Shown here in pieces: positions 54,546-63,699 of a stretch of 64,000 bases of DNA. The position numbers and the translations under genes are program-made. This stretch comes from DATFDN01 sp963756495 (GTDB lineage Bacteria > Pseudomonadota > Alphaproteobacteria > Acetobacterales > Acetobacteraceae), in assembly GCA_963756495.1 (NCBI GenBank), contig CAVWNS010000009.1, forward strand, positions 682,001 through 746,000, read 5' to 3'. A model generated the notes under the pieces. It ran no database searches and was not told the DNA's origin. It saw nothing but the letters and a program-made list of their open reading frames with translations. Each line of letters opens with the position of its first letter. Position 1 is the first letter of the stretch.

Positions 54546-55573
54546 CAGACCTTCTCCACGGCGGCCAGGAAGGCGCGCCAGTGTGCGATCACCGGGGCCT
54601 CGGCGAAGTCGGCTTCGAAGCGCGCGCGCCCCGCCGTGGCCAGCGCCCGGCCGGACGGTGCGTCGCGCAGCACCGCCCCGAGCGCGTCGGCCAGGGCCGG
54701 GGCATCGTCGGGCGCGACCAGCAGCCCATCATGGCCGGGTTCGATGAGTTCGGCCGGACCCTGCGCGGCGGCCGCCACCACGGGAACGCGCGCCGACCAA
54801 CCCTCGATCACCACGTTGCCCAGCGGCTCGTGGCGCGATGGGCAGACGAGCACGTCGCAGGCGGCGAGCAGGGCCGCCGTGTCGGCGCGCCAGCCGGGCA
54901 TGTGGACGCGCGGCGCGACCCCCTCGGCGTGCGCCAGCGTCGCCAGCGCCCGCCGCTCCGGCCCCTCCCCGGCAATCACCGCGTGGACATCCGGCAGCCG
55001 CGCCAACGCCCGGATCAGCACGTCGAACGCCTTGTTTGGGTGCAGCCGGCCGAGCGCCAGCACCAGCGGCGCGCCGTCTGGCACCCCCAGCGCCGCACGC
55101 GGCGCGGGCGCTGCCCCGGCAAAGTCGGGCACGAAATTGGGCAGGTGATGCACACGCCAGGCGGGCCAGCCCTGCGCGCGGATCCAGGCGACGATGCCCC
55201 GCGTGTTCCCCGCCAGATGGTCGCAGCGCCGGAAGTTCCGCAAATCATAGAACCCGCCGAGCCGCCCGATCAGCGCCCAGTCCCCGCGCGGGGCGAAGCG
55301 GGCGGCCCGGCTCATCCAGGCCACCACCACGCGCGGCGCGAAGCGGATGAGCGTGCGCGCCAGACGCGGTCCGGTCAGCAGGTCGAGCGGGCCGCCGAAG
55401 CCCAGCTCGACCGGAGCGAGACCGTCGGCCGCCAGCCGGCGCGCTCGCGCGGCGTCCCGGCGGATCACCGGCAGCACCGCCTCGCCCGCGCGCGCCAGCG
55501 CCGCGCTCAGCCGCTCGAAGAACAGCTCCGCCCCGCCGGCTGGAGCGCCGGCCATCACCTGCGCCACTTTCAT
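54545..55573 (-). CDS. Glycosyltransferase family 4 protein
   Basis: A 342-residue GT-B enzyme. The N-terminus has the AGAPAGGAELFFERL loop, and the C-terminal half has LALGRLHPNKAFDVLI, IAGEGPERRAL and SRHEPLGNVVIEGWSA, the E-x7-E type nucleotide-sugar site of GT4. It adds a sugar to a lipid or glycan acceptor at the cytoplasmic face. The ATG at 55573 gives the correct N-terminus; the longer frame upstream is antisense to ygfZ. It is coupled to asnB. Confidence 0.88.
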   Translation of the reverse strand: MKVAQVMAGAPAGGAELFFERLSAALARAGEAVLPVIRRDAARARRLAADGLAPVELGFGGPLDLLTGPRLARTLIRFAPRVVVAWMSRAARFAPRGDWALIGRLGGFYDLRNFRRCDHLAGNTRGIVAWIRAQGWPAWRVHHLPNFVPDFAGAAPAPRAALGVPDGAPLVLALGRLHPNKAFDVLIRALARLPDVHAVIAGEGPERRALATLAHAEGVAPRVHMPGWRADTAALLAACDVLVCPSRHEPLGNVVIEGWSARVPVVAAAAQGPAELIEPGHDGLLVAPDDAPALADALGAVLRDAPSGRALATAGRARFEADFAEAPVIAHWRAFLAAVEKV

Positions 55574-55628
55574 CGCCCGGCCTGTAGCACTTCTTGCCGG
55601 GTGCCGCGCCAGGGCCCACCTGTGCGGC

Positions 55629-56447
55629 ATGGCACGAATGGCGGCGCTGCCCGCGCGCAGCGTGATCGAGATCGCCGGCGAGGACCGGGTGGCGTTCCTG
55701 CAGGGACTGGTCTCCAACGACGCCGCCGCCGCGGGGCCCGGCCGGGCTGTCTGGGCGGCGCTGCTCACCCCGCAGGGCAAGTGGCTCGCCGATTTCTTCA
55801 TCCTCGGCGACGGCGCGCGCCTGTTGCTGGACGTCGAGGCGGCGCAGGCGGGGATGCTCGTGCAGCGCCTGTCCCGCTACCGGCTGCGCTCCAGGGTCAC
55901 GGTCGCGCCGGTCGCGCTCGCGGTTCATGCCGCCTGGGACGGGCTGCCGGATGTCCCCGACGCCATTGCCGCGCCGGACCCCCGGCTGGACCAAGCCGGG
56001 TGGCGGGTGCTCGCGCCCGGCCCGCTGGCGGAGACGGCCAGCGCGGCGGACTACGACCTGCACCGCCTGGCCCTCGGTCTCCCCGACGGGTCGCGCGACC
56101 TCGAAGCCGAGAAGAGCGTGCTGCTGGAAGCCGGGTTCGACGAGCTGAACGGCGTCTCCTGGAGCAAGGGCTGCTACATGGGCCAGGAACTGACGGCGCG
56201 CACCAAGTACCGCGGCCTCATTAAGCGTCGCTTGGTCCCAGTGACCGTGGATGGCGCGCTGCCCGATCCCGGCACCCCGGTCCTGCGCGCCGGCAGGGAG
56301 GTTGGCACCATGCGCTCCGGGCGCGACGATTTGGGCATGGCGCTGCTGCGGCTGGAGGTCTTGGCCGGCGATCCGCTCGCCTGCGGCACGGCGCGGCTGG
56401 TCCCGCGCGTCCCCGACTGGATGCGTCTGCCGCAGCCTGCCGCCTGA
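55629..56447 (+). CDS. ygfZ: YgfZ/GcvT-domain folate-binding protein
   Basis: A 272-residue tetrahydrofolate-dependent protein that supports iron-sulfur cluster enzymes (the MnmE/MiaB-related YgfZ family, IBA57 in mitochondria). The diagnostic motif KGCYMGQELTAR is present near residue 190, with LTPQGKWLADFFI in the N-terminal part. The ATG at 55629 is used; 55638 is an alternative. It is divergent from the glycosyltransferase. Confidence 0.9.
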   Translation: MARMAALPARSVIEIAGEDRVAFLQGLVSNDAAAAGPGRAVWAALLTPQGKWLADFFILGDGARLLLDVEAAQAGMLVQRLSRYRLRSRVTVAPVALAVHAAWDGLPDVPDAIAAPDPRLDQAGWRVLAPGPLAETASAADYDLHRLALGLPDGSRDLEAEKSVLLEAGFDELNGVSWSKGCYMGQELTARTKYRGLIKRRLVPVTVDGALPDPGTPVLRAGREVGTMRSGRDDLGMALLRLEVLAGDPLACGTARLVPRVPDWMRLPQPAA

Positions 56448-56483
56448 GGGAACGCGGCCACGCCGCCCGGGTTACAGCCGGAC

Positions 56484-57000
56484 AATGCGCGATCCCCTGC
56501 CCCGCCTGCCTCTTCCCGCCGCCGTCATGGGCGCGTGCGGGTTTGTCCTCGGCGGCGCGCTGCTGGCCCGGACCTGGGGGCCAGAGCCGCAGCATCCGCG
56601 CACCACCGCGTGGTACGCCGCACTTCGCAAGCCGCCCTTCACGCCGCCGGGCTGGGTGATCGGCGGGGCGTGGATGACCCTGGAGGCGTTGCTCGCCGTT
56701 GCCGGCACCCGCTTGCTGGCCGCACCGCCCGATCCGGCGCGGGTGCGCGCATTGGCAGGTTGGGCCGTCGCCGTGTCTGGCATCCCCGGCTGGATGGCGG
56801 TGTTTTTCGGTGCCCGTCGCGTCGCCGGCGGCCTCGCGGTGATCGGCCTCATGCTGGGTGCGGCGAGCACGGCCATCGCGGCTGCACGCCAGGTTGACCG
56901 CGTGGCGGCGAGCGCGATGGCGCCCCTGCTCGGCTGGCTCGGCTTCGCCGGACTGCTGAACGCGGAGGTCTGGCGGCGGAACCGGCTCAGCCGGTTCTGA
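56484..57000 (+). CDS. tspO: TspO/MBR family membrane protein
   Basis: A 171-residue protein with five hydrophobic segments and the TspO signature: WYAALRKPPFTPPGWVIGGAW near the first loop, with later tryptophan- and arginine-rich helices. TspO proteins bind tetrapyrroles such as protoporphyrin IX and influence pigment or stress responses. Some conserved C-terminal tryptophans are replaced, so it is a divergent member. It lies 36 bases after ygfZ in the same direction. Confidence 0.8.
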
Positions 57001-57241
57001 GCCGATCTGCGGGTGCGGAGTGGTCGCCGTGTTGCCAATTCGTCACGGAATGACCCGCCCGTGATCCCACCAATCCTGTGGATAACTCTGGGGATGACGA
57101 GCACCAGGCCGCCGTGGCCGGCGAGTCGCCGCTGACAATGGCCTTGCGGAAAGGCTTGACGATATCAGCATCAAATCGATGCGCATCATCCACGCCCGAT
57201 ACCGAATCGGTATCCGTTGGCAATGTGGACCGAACCCCTGA
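57001..57241. other. Intergenic region without a gene
   Basis: About 240 bases between the converging tspO and TSUP-permease genes. No open frame with an RBS or recognisable domain was seen on either strand, and no strong hairpin was found. Confidence 0.5.
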
Positions 57242-57988
57242 CTACGGCCGCCGGACGAAGAACACCACCGTCATGCCGGCCGACACGACGATGACGGCGA
57301 AGCGGATCTGCACCGGGCTCAGCCGCCGCCCGACCCGCGCGCCGGCATAGCCGCCGACGGCCGCGGCGATCAACATGGCGAGGCTCTCGCGCCACCAGAT
57401 CTGGCCCGATAGCACGAAGCAGAGCGCCGCGATGCTGTTCATCGCGCTGACCACCAGGACCTTGGTCGGGTTCAGCACCCGAAGATCGGCTGCGCTCAGC
57501 ATGCTCCAGAGCGCCAGCAGCATGATCCCGACCGCCCCGCCGAAATAGCCGCCATAGACGGCGAGCACGAACTGCACGCCGAGCAGCGACACCTTTCCCA
57601 CGGTGAACCGACGGCGCAGCGCTGCGCCGATCCTGCCGCCGAAGGCGAAGGCCAGCGTCGCGGCCAGCAGCAGCCACGGCACGATGGCGCTGAAGGCCGC
57701 CTCCGGCGTGACCAGGAGCAGCACCGCGCCGACCAGCCCGCCCGCGAGGCTGATGGCAACCAGGACCGGCAGCGACACGCCGCCCAGGCCCGATAATCGG
57801 TCGCGATAGGCCCACGCGCTCGTCAGGCTGCCGGGCCAGAGCGCGACGGTGCTCGACGCATTCGCCGCCACCGGCGGCACGCCGGCGAACACCAGGGCCG
57901 GAAACGAGACGAACGAGCCGCCGCCGGCGATGGCATTCATGGCGCCGGCGATGAACCCCGCCCCGGCCAGAAGCGGCAGCGGGCTCAT
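57242..57988 (-). CDS. TSUP (TauE/SafE) family permease
   Basis: A 248-residue membrane protein with about eight hydrophobic helices. It has the family start GFIAGAMNAIAGGGSFVSFP and the internal repeat LLGVQFVLAVYGGYFGGAVG. TSUP proteins export or import sulfonates, sulfite or other organic anions. It is downstream of, and co-directional with, gamma-glutamyltransferase, 33 bases away. The substrate is unknown. Confidence 0.88.
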   Translation of the reverse strand: MSPLPLLAGAGFIAGAMNAIAGGGSFVSFPALVFAGVPPVAANASSTVALWPGSLTSAWAYRDRLSGLGGVSLPVLVAISLAGGLVGAVLLLVTPEAAFSAIVPWLLLAATLAFAFGGRIGAALRRRFTVGKVSLLGVQFVLAVYGGYFGGAVGIMLLALWSMLSAADLRVLNPTKVLVVSAMNSIAALCFVLSGQIWWRESLAMLIAAAVGGYAGARVGRRLSPVQIRFAVIVVSAGMTVVFFVRRP

Positions 57989-58021
57989 GCTGCTCGCTCC
58001 GGACGCCCGCGCCGCGCCAAC

Positions 58022-59716
58022 CTACGCACGCGCCACGTTCGCCTCCGGCCGGAAGCGCACGCCGGGACGCGCCAGCCCGCCGCCCAGCCCGATCGGGGTG
58101 CCGTCGGCACGCCAGCACGCAGCCCCGGTCAGGCCGCCATCGGTCGCGAAGCCGATGGCGCACATCCCGCCGGCGACGTTCGGCACGACGGAGACCGTGT
58201 GACCGCGCGCCTCCATCGCCCGGATCGGCGCCTCGCCGAACGTGCGCTCCATCTCCACGCCGAACCCCTGCGTCCACAGCCGCGGCGCCTCGATCGCCTC
58301 GGACAAGGTCATGCCGTGATCGATCAGGTTCACCAGCGCCTGCATGACGGAGGGGAAGATGCGCAGGCCGCCGGGCAGCCCGAGCGCGTAGAGCGGGCGT
58401 CCGTCGCGCAGCACGATGACCGGCGACATGGACGAGGTGACGCGCTTGCCGGGCGCGACGGAGTTGGCCCTTCCCGGATGCGGCGTGAACAGGTTCATGT
58501 AGTTGTTCGGGATCATGCCGGTGCCGGGCACCACGAAACGCGCGCCGAACAGGCTGTTGATGGTCTGCGTCGCGGCCACGATCATCCCCGCGCCGTCGGC
58601 CACCGTCAGATGCGTGGTGTGCGCGGATTCGGCCGGGGCGACACCGGCGGCGAAGTCGCGGGCATGGGCGGGGTTGATCTCGGCCCGCCGCCGCGCGGCA
58701 TAGTCCTTGGACAGAAGCTGCTCCACCGGGACGGCCACGAAATCCGGGTCCGCGGTCGCCACCGCGCGGTCGGCGAAGGCGATCTTCAGCGCCTCGGCCA
58801 TCAGGTGCGTCGTCTCCGGCGAGCCGAAGCCAAGCGCGCCGATGTCGAACGTCTCCAGGATATTGAGCATCTGCACGATGTGCAGCGGGCCCGAGGAGGG
58901 CGGCGGCGGACCGACGATCTCGTGGCCGCGATAGGTGCCGCGCAGCGCCGGGCGTTCCACGGTGCGGTATCCGGTCAGATCCGCCATCGCCAGGTGCCCG
59001 CCGGCGCGCGCCATGTGCGCGACATAACGCGCGCCCAGCGCGCCGCCGTACAGCACCGCCGGGCCGTCGCGCGCCACCAACCGCAACGTCTCGGCGTAGT
59101 CGCCCATCACCACCCGCGCGCCCGGCTGCACCGCGCGCCCGCCCGGCAGGAACAGCGCCGCGATCTCGGCATCGCGCGCGAGGTCCTCGGCGCAGTCGCT
59201 GGCGCAGTCGGACAGGAACGGGGTCGCGCGAAAGCCGCGCGCGGCATGGCGGATCGCCGGCTCGATCACGTCGGCCAGAGGGAAGGTGCCGAACCGCTCC
59301 AGCACCTCGCACCAGCCTTTGAGGTTGCCCGGCGCGGCGACCGCGGTGGGGCCCAGCGCGTTGGCGCGCCCCAGCGCGTCCATCGTGCCGGGTGCGGCCG
59401 CCGGGTCGGGCGTGTAGGTCGTGGGACCGGTGGCCATCGGCGCGCGGCTCTGGTTGTCGATCACCACGTGCCGTCCCTCGGGCAGGCGGATGTGGAACAT
59501 GCCGCCGCCGAGGATGCCGACCATCATCGGCTCGACCACGCTCAGCGCGAACAGCCCGGCGATGGCGGCATCGACGGCGTTGCCGCCGGCGGCCAGCATC
59601 TCGGCGGCGGCGGCCGAGGCGAGCGGGTGGTTGGTCACCGCCATGCCGCGCGCGCCGTGCGCCGGCTGCTTCTCCGGCGTGAAGCGGAGCGTGGTGCGCG
59701 CGCGCCAATCGGCCAT
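58022..59716 (-). CDS. ggt: Gamma-glutamyltransferase
   Basis: A 564-residue Ntn-hydrolase. The N-terminal half has HPLASAAAAEMLAAGGNAVD and GGGMFHIRLPEG. The autoprocessing and nucleophile threonine lies in ESAHTTHLTVADGAG, followed by NNYMNLF and SMSPVIVLRDGRP. No clear signal peptide is present, so it may be cytoplasmic, unlike E. coli GGT. It cleaves gamma-glutamyl compounds including glutathione; some relatives act on cephalosporins. Divergent from the SDR at 59787. Confidence 0.9.
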   Translation of the reverse strand: MADWRARTTLRFTPEKQPAHGARGMAVTNHPLASAAAAEMLAAGGNAVDAAIAGLFALSVVEPMMVGILGGGMFHIRLPEGRHVVIDNQSRAPMATGPTTYTPDPAAAPGTMDALGRANALGPTAVAAPGNLKGWCEVLERFGTFPLADVIEPAIRHAARGFRATPFLSDCASDCAEDLARDAEIAALFLPGGRAVQPGARVVMGDYAETLRLVARDGPAVLYGGALGARYVAHMARAGGHLAMADLTGYRTVERPALRGTYRGHEIVGPPPPSSGPLHIVQMLNILETFDIGALGFGSPETTHLMAEALKIAFADRAVATADPDFVAVPVEQLLSKDYAARRRAEINPAHARDFAAGVAPAESAHTTHLTVADGAGMIVAATQTINSLFGARFVVPGTGMIPNNYMNLFTPHPGRANSVAPGKRVTSSMSPVIVLRDGRPLYALGLPGGLRIFPSVMQALVNLIDHGMTLSEAIEAPRLWTQGFGVEMERTFGEAPIRAMEARGHTVSVVPNVAGGMCAIGFATDGGLTGAACWRADGTPIGLGGGLARPGVRFRPEANVARA

Positions 59717-59786
59717 GGTCGATCCCCAGGTTGTTCCGGGCCGCATTGTTCGGTACGGGACGGGCTTCGGGAAGAGGGGGGACCCC

Positions 59787-60548
59787 ATGGAGCTTCGCGG
59801 ACAGGCGGCGCTGGTGACGGGCGGCGGATCGGGGCTGGGCGCGGCGACCTGCGCGGCGCTCGCCGAGGCCGGCGCGAAGGTGGCGGTGCTCGACCGCAAC
59901 GAGGCCGCCGCCCAGGCGGTCGCGGGACGCATCGGCGGCCTCGCCGTCGCCTGCGACGTGGCCGACGCCGGGTCGGCTGAGGCGGCGGTGGCGCGGGCCC
60001 GCGCGGCGCACGGCCCGGCCCGGCTGCTGGTCAACTGCGCCGGGGTGGGCAATGCCGGGCGCATCGTCGGGCGCGAAGGACCGCTCGATCTCGCCGCCTT
60101 CGCGTTCGTGGTCCGGGTGAACCTGATCGGCACGTTCAACCTGCTCCGCCTGGCGGCCGCCGGCATGGTCGGGCTCGAGCCGCTGGCCGACGCGGAGCGC
60201 GGCGTGATCGTCAACACCGCCTCGATCGCCGCTTACGAGGGCCAAGTGGGGCAGGCCGCCTACGCCGCGTCCAAGGCGGGGGTGGTCGGGCTGACGCTGC
60301 CGGCGGCACGCGAGTTGGCCCGCGCGGGGGTGCGCGTGGTCACGATCGCGCCGGGCCTGATCGAGACGCCCATGCTGGCCGGGCTGCCGGAGGAGCTGCG
60401 CCAGGGGCTGGCCGCCTCGGTCCCCTTCCCGCCTCGCCTCGGCCAGCCGAGCGAGTATGCCGCCCTGGTGCTGCACATCGTCACCAACCGGTTCCTCAAC
60501 GGCGAGACGATCCGGCTGGATGGCGCGCTGCGCATGGCGCCGCGCTGA
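59787..60548 (+). CDS. SDR similar to 3-hydroxyacyl-CoA dehydrogenase type 2
   Basis: A 253-residue short-chain dehydrogenase with TGGGSGLG, NCAGVG, the catalytic Ser region (VNTASIAAYEGQVG) and YAASK. The IETPMLAGLPEELRQGLAAS segment and the C-terminus IVTNRFLNGETIRLDGALRM match HSD17B10-type 3-hydroxy-2-methylbutyryl-CoA dehydrogenases, which act in branched-chain and fatty acid breakdown. It has a purine-rich RBS (gaagagggggg). Confidence 0.88.
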   Translation: MELRGQAALVTGGGSGLGAATCAALAEAGAKVAVLDRNEAAAQAVAGRIGGLAVACDVADAGSAEAAVARARAAHGPARLLVNCAGVGNAGRIVGREGPLDLAAFAFVVRVNLIGTFNLLRLAAAGMVGLEPLADAERGVIVNTASIAAYEGQVGQAAYAASKAGVVGLTLPAARELARAGVRVVTIAPGLIETPMLAGLPEELRQGLAASVPFPPRLGQPSEYAALVLHIVTNRFLNGETIRLDGALRMAPR

Positions 60549-60555
60549 GCAAATT

Positions 60556-60589
60556 GTACAGTCGCCTCGCGCGGCGGCGGCGATTGTAC
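60556..60589. terminator. Bidirectional terminator-like hairpin
   Basis: An 11-base stem (gtacagtcgcc 60556-60566 with ggcgattgtac 60579-60589, one G-U wobble in RNA) with a 12-base loop, located 8 bases after the SDR stop and 20 bases from the convergent esterase stop. The position fits a terminator for both genes; T-runs on either side are short. Confidence 0.6.
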
Positions 60590-60608
60590 GGTTTCCGTCA
60601 AGGGTTTC

Positions 60609-61559
60609 TTAACCCGCCCGCAGGCGCAGCCATGCGGCGCCCTTCGCCACCGCCTCGCGCGCCTTCGCCACCTGGGCGCCGGCGCGGATGAAGCCGTGGA
60701 CGACGCCGATGAAGGTCTCCGTCTCGACCGGCACGCCGGCCGCGCGCAACCGGCTGACCAGCGCTTCGCCCTCCGAGCGCAGGACGTCCAGCTCGGCGAG
60801 CTGCACCAGGACCGGCGGCAGCCCGGCCAAGCTGGCCCGCAGGGGCGCGGCCAGCGGATGCAGGCGGTCGGCCGCGTGCGGCACGTACACGTCCCAATAG
60901 AATGCCATGCGCTCGCGCGAGAGGCCCCAGCCGGTGCCGAACTCCCGATAGCTCGGCGTGTCGAGATCGCTGTCGCACACCGGGTAGGTGGCGAGCACGC
61001 CGCGTAGCGCCGGCCCGCCGGTGTCGCGCAGCAGCAGGGCGGCCGCCAGCGCCAGATTGCCGCCCGCGGAATCGCCGCCGAGCAGGATGCGCGACGGATC
61101 GATCCCCCACTCGGGCGCGTGCGCCGCCAGATGGCGCACGACGGCGGCGCATTCCTCCAGTGCCTGGGGGAACTTCGCCTCCGGCGCGAGCGCGTAGTCC
61201 ACGCTGACCACCGCGAGGCCGGCGCCGGCGGCATACTCGCGCGCCAGCCGGTCATGCGTATCGACCGACGCCCAGACCCAGCCGCCGCCATGGAAATAGA
61301 CCAGGGCTGGCAGCGCCCGGTCGGCGCGCGGGCGATACAGGCGGCAGAAGATGCGCCGGCCGCGCGCGGCGATCCAGCGATCCGCGGTCTCGGCCATCGT
61401 CGGCCCGCCCTGGGCGATGCGCAGGCCGAGCGCATCGTTGACCGCCCGGTGCGGGTCGAGCGGCACCTCCAGCCGGATCGGCGGATACGAAGCCGCCGCC
61501 GCGTCCTGCTCGGCGAGGAACGCGCGCATCTCGGGGTCCAGGCGCGCGGGATCGCTCAT
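60609..61559 (-). CDS. Alpha/beta hydrolase, hormone-sensitive lipase family esterase
   Basis: A 316-residue carboxylesterase. The oxyanion motif HGGGWVWAS, the nucleophile elbow GGDSAGGNLALA, the aspartate in LAELDVLRSEGE and the histidine in VVHGFIRAG complete the triad. The family hydrolyses short acyl esters and lactones in the cytoplasm. No neighbour clearly tells its substrate. Confidence 0.92.
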   Translation of the reverse strand: MSDPARLDPEMRAFLAEQDAAAASYPPIRLEVPLDPHRAVNDALGLRIAQGGPTMAETADRWIAARGRRIFCRLYRPRADRALPALVYFHGGGWVWASVDTHDRLAREYAAGAGLAVVSVDYALAPEAKFPQALEECAAVVRHLAAHAPEWGIDPSRILLGGDSAGGNLALAAALLLRDTGGPALRGVLATYPVCDSDLDTPSYREFGTGWGLSRERMAFYWDVYVPHAADRLHPLAAPLRASLAGLPPVLVQLAELDVLRSEGEALVSRLRAAGVPVETETFIGVVHGFIRAGAQVAKAREAVAKGAAWLRLRAG

Positions 61560-61641
61560 CGCAGTCTCCCTGTGCCGCCGGGGCCGGCAGCGCGCCGGCC
61601 CGGCGGGAAGGCGTCAACTGCCGGCGGGGATTGCCGCCGGG

Positions 61642-62310
61642 CTACGGATGCTGGCCACCGCCTCCAGGCGTGCCGCCTCCGGACATGCCGCTTCCGGACA
61701 TCCCGCCGCCGGGCGCGCCGCTTCCGGACATATCACTTCCGGGCGCGCCGCCTCCGGGCGTGAAGCTGTGGCCCTGCTGCGCGGCCTGAAGGCTTTCGGC
61801 ATTGAGACGGTCGATCGCCGCATCGCCGGTCGCGCTGTCGCTCGCGGTCTGCGTCGCGCGTCGGTTGCGCGCGGCGACGTGACGCGTCACGCCGCGACGA
61901 TGGGTCATGGCGGGCGCTTGGCCGGTCCCCGACGTGGCGGCGCTGCCGGTGGTGCTGGCGGTCCCCGCCGTGCCGCCGGTTCCGGCGGTGCTACCAGTCC
62001 CGCTGGTGCTGCCCATCCCCGTGGTGGCGCCGGTTCCGCCTGTGCTCTCGGTCCCGCTGGTGCTGGCGGTCCCGTTGGTGGTGGCGGTGGGCGTCGTGCC
62101 GCCGCTGCCCGAGGTTGCCGCGCCGCCGGTGCCGGCGTTGCCCGCCGCCGGGTTGCCCGTGGTGCCCGCTTGCGCCGGAGCGTTGCCGCCCCCGCCGCCC
62201 GCGCCGCCCCCGCCGGCGCCACCGCCGCCTTGCGCGAGTGCCGGGATCGTGCCGAGAGCGGCGAAGCTCAGCGCGAGCGCACCGAGCGTCGTGGTGAAGC
62301 GTGAAGCCAT
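61642..62310 (-). CDS. Secreted low-complexity Gly/Thr/Ser-rich protein
   Basis: A 222-residue protein with a signal peptide (GALALSFAALGTIPALAQ), a poly-glycine stretch, a long Thr/Gly/Ser/Ala region with irregular TSGTxS repeats, a short basic region (THRRGVTRHVAARNRRATQ), a possible helix (DAAIDRLNAESLQAAQQ) and a C-terminal block of GGGMSGSG-type repeats. I do not recognise a family. The signal peptide and consistent frame support a real gene, though low complexity makes the exact limits less certain. About 70 bases separate its stop from the esterase start. Confidence 0.65.
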   Translation of the reverse strand: MASRFTTTLGALALSFAALGTIPALAQGGGGAGGGGAGGGGGNAPAQAGTTGNPAAGNAGTGGAATSGSGGTTPTATTNGTASTSGTESTGGTGATTGMGSTSGTGSTAGTGGTAGTASTTGSAATSGTGQAPAMTHRRGVTRHVAARNRRATQTASDSATGDAAIDRLNAESLQAAQQGHSFTPGGGAPGSDMSGSGAPGGGMSGSGMSGGGTPGGGGQHP

Positions 62311-62481
62311 GAGATTCTCCTTGTCGCCGGACGCGGCCAGGAATGCCGCAAGGACAAGTCGTTACACTGGATGCGCAGCGCGCACTGCGCAGTTCACAAA
62401 CCAGTGACTCCGCCCTCGTGGTGCCCTTGCCGTGGCCGCTGTGCGACGCAATACCCGCAACGCCGCAGCGAGGACACACAC
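62311..62481. promoter_or_regulatory. Divergent promoter region
   Basis: These 170 bases lie between the divergent low-complexity protein and the M20 peptidase and probably hold both promoters. No confident hexamers or operator were identified. Confidence 0.35.
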
Positions 62482-63699
62482 GTGGACCCCGAAACCGCCC
62501 TCCGCACCCTCGCCGGATCATCCGCGTTCCGCGCCGCCGTGGCGACGCTCGCCGCCGAGCACGCCCGCACCGTCGAGGACATCGTGGCGCTGACCGAGAC
62601 GCCGGCGCCGCCCTTCCAGGAAGAAGCGCGGGCGAAGCTCTGGATGGCGATGGCGACCGAATGTGGATTGGCCGCGGTGCGCCAGGATGCTGTCGGCAAC
62701 GTGACCGCGATCCGGCCAGGCACCGATGCAGGCACCGGCGCGATGCTCTGCGTCGCCGCGCATCTCGACACGGTGTTCCCCGCCGGCACCGATGTGCAGG
62801 TCCGCCGCCAGGGCACGCGCCTGCTGGCGCCCGGCGTCGGGGACGACACGCGCAGCCTCGCCGTGCTGCTCGCCTTCGCCCGCGCGATGGATGCGGCGGA
62901 CATCCGCACCCGCCGCGACATCCTGTTCGTCGCCGATGTGGGCGAGGAGGGCGCGGGCGACCTGCGCGGCATGCGCCATCTGTTCCAGCAGGGCGAGTAT
63001 GCCGGCCGCATCGGCGCCTTCATCACCATCGACAGCCCGAACATGGAGGGCATCGCCACGCGCGGCATCGGCTCGCGGCGCTACCGCGTGACCTACAGCG
63101 GCCCTGGCGGGCATAGCTGGGCGGCCTTCGGTCTGGTCAACCCGATGCACGCGATGGCCGGCACCATCGCCCGGCTGGCCGCGATCGAGCTGCCGTCGGC
63201 CCCGCGCACCACCTTCTGCGCCAGCCGCGTCGGCGGCGGCACCTCGATCAACGCCATCCCGAACGAGATCTGGGCCGAGTTCGACCTGCGCTCGGAGGAC
63301 GCTGCGGCGCTGGACCGTCTCGACCAACGGTTCCTGGCGATCGTGGACGAAGCCGTGGCGGCCGAGAACGCCGCGCGAGCCACCCAGGACGCCCGCATGG
63401 CCGCCCAGGTGAGCAAGATCGGCGACCGCCCGGCCGGCGGCACCGACGAGGCGCACTGGCTGCCCCGCCTCGCCCACGCCGCCATCACCCAGCAGGGTTT
63501 CACCCCGCGCTTCGAGGCCTCGTCCACCGACGCCAACATCGCGATGAGCTTGGGCATCCCGGCGATCAAGATCGGCTCGGGCGGCATCGGCGGCCGGGCG
63601 CACTCGCCCGAGGAGTGGATCGACGTGGAGCCCGAACCCTCGCTGCGCGGTATGACCGCCGGATTGGCGGTGGTGCTGGGGGCGGCGGAGGTGGCGTAG
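62482..63699 (+). CDS. M20 family metallopeptidase
   Basis: A 405-residue di-zinc peptidase. Metal and catalytic residues appear in order: the AAHLDTVFP histidine/aspartate, the bridging aspartate in GVGDDTRSL, the VGEEGAGDLRG glutamates, the dimerisation-domain histidine in GGHSWAAFG, and the AHSPEEWIDV region. The family removes residues from peptides or amides. The GTG start at 62482 has a gcgagga RBS; an in-frame upstream extension lacks an RBS. Confidence 0.88.
   Translation: MDPETALRTLAGSSAFRAAVATLAAEHARTVEDIVALTETPAPPFQEEARAKLWMAMATECGLAAVRQDAVGNVTAIRPGTDAGTGAMLCVAAHLDTVFPAGTDVQVRRQGTRLLAPGVGDDTRSLAVLLAFARAMDAADIRTRRDILFVADVGEEGAGDLRGMRHLFQQGEYAGRIGAFITIDSPNMEGIATRGIGSRRYRVTYSGPGGHSWAAFGLVNPMHAMAGTIARLAAIELPSAPRTTFCASRVGGGTSINAIPNEIWAEFDLRSEDAAALDRLDQRFLAIVDEAVAAENAARATQDARMAAQVSKIGDRPAGGTDEAHWLPRLAHAAITQQGFTPRFEASSTDANIAMSLGIPAIKIGSGGIGGRAHSPEEWIDVEPEPSLRGMTAGLAVVLGAAEVA

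Noticed and set aside
57186..60476. A 1096-codon open frame on the minus strand through the TSUP and ggt genes
   Set aside because: It is an out-of-frame shadow with Arg/Gly/Ala-biased composition; the true genes in the other frames have complete motifs.
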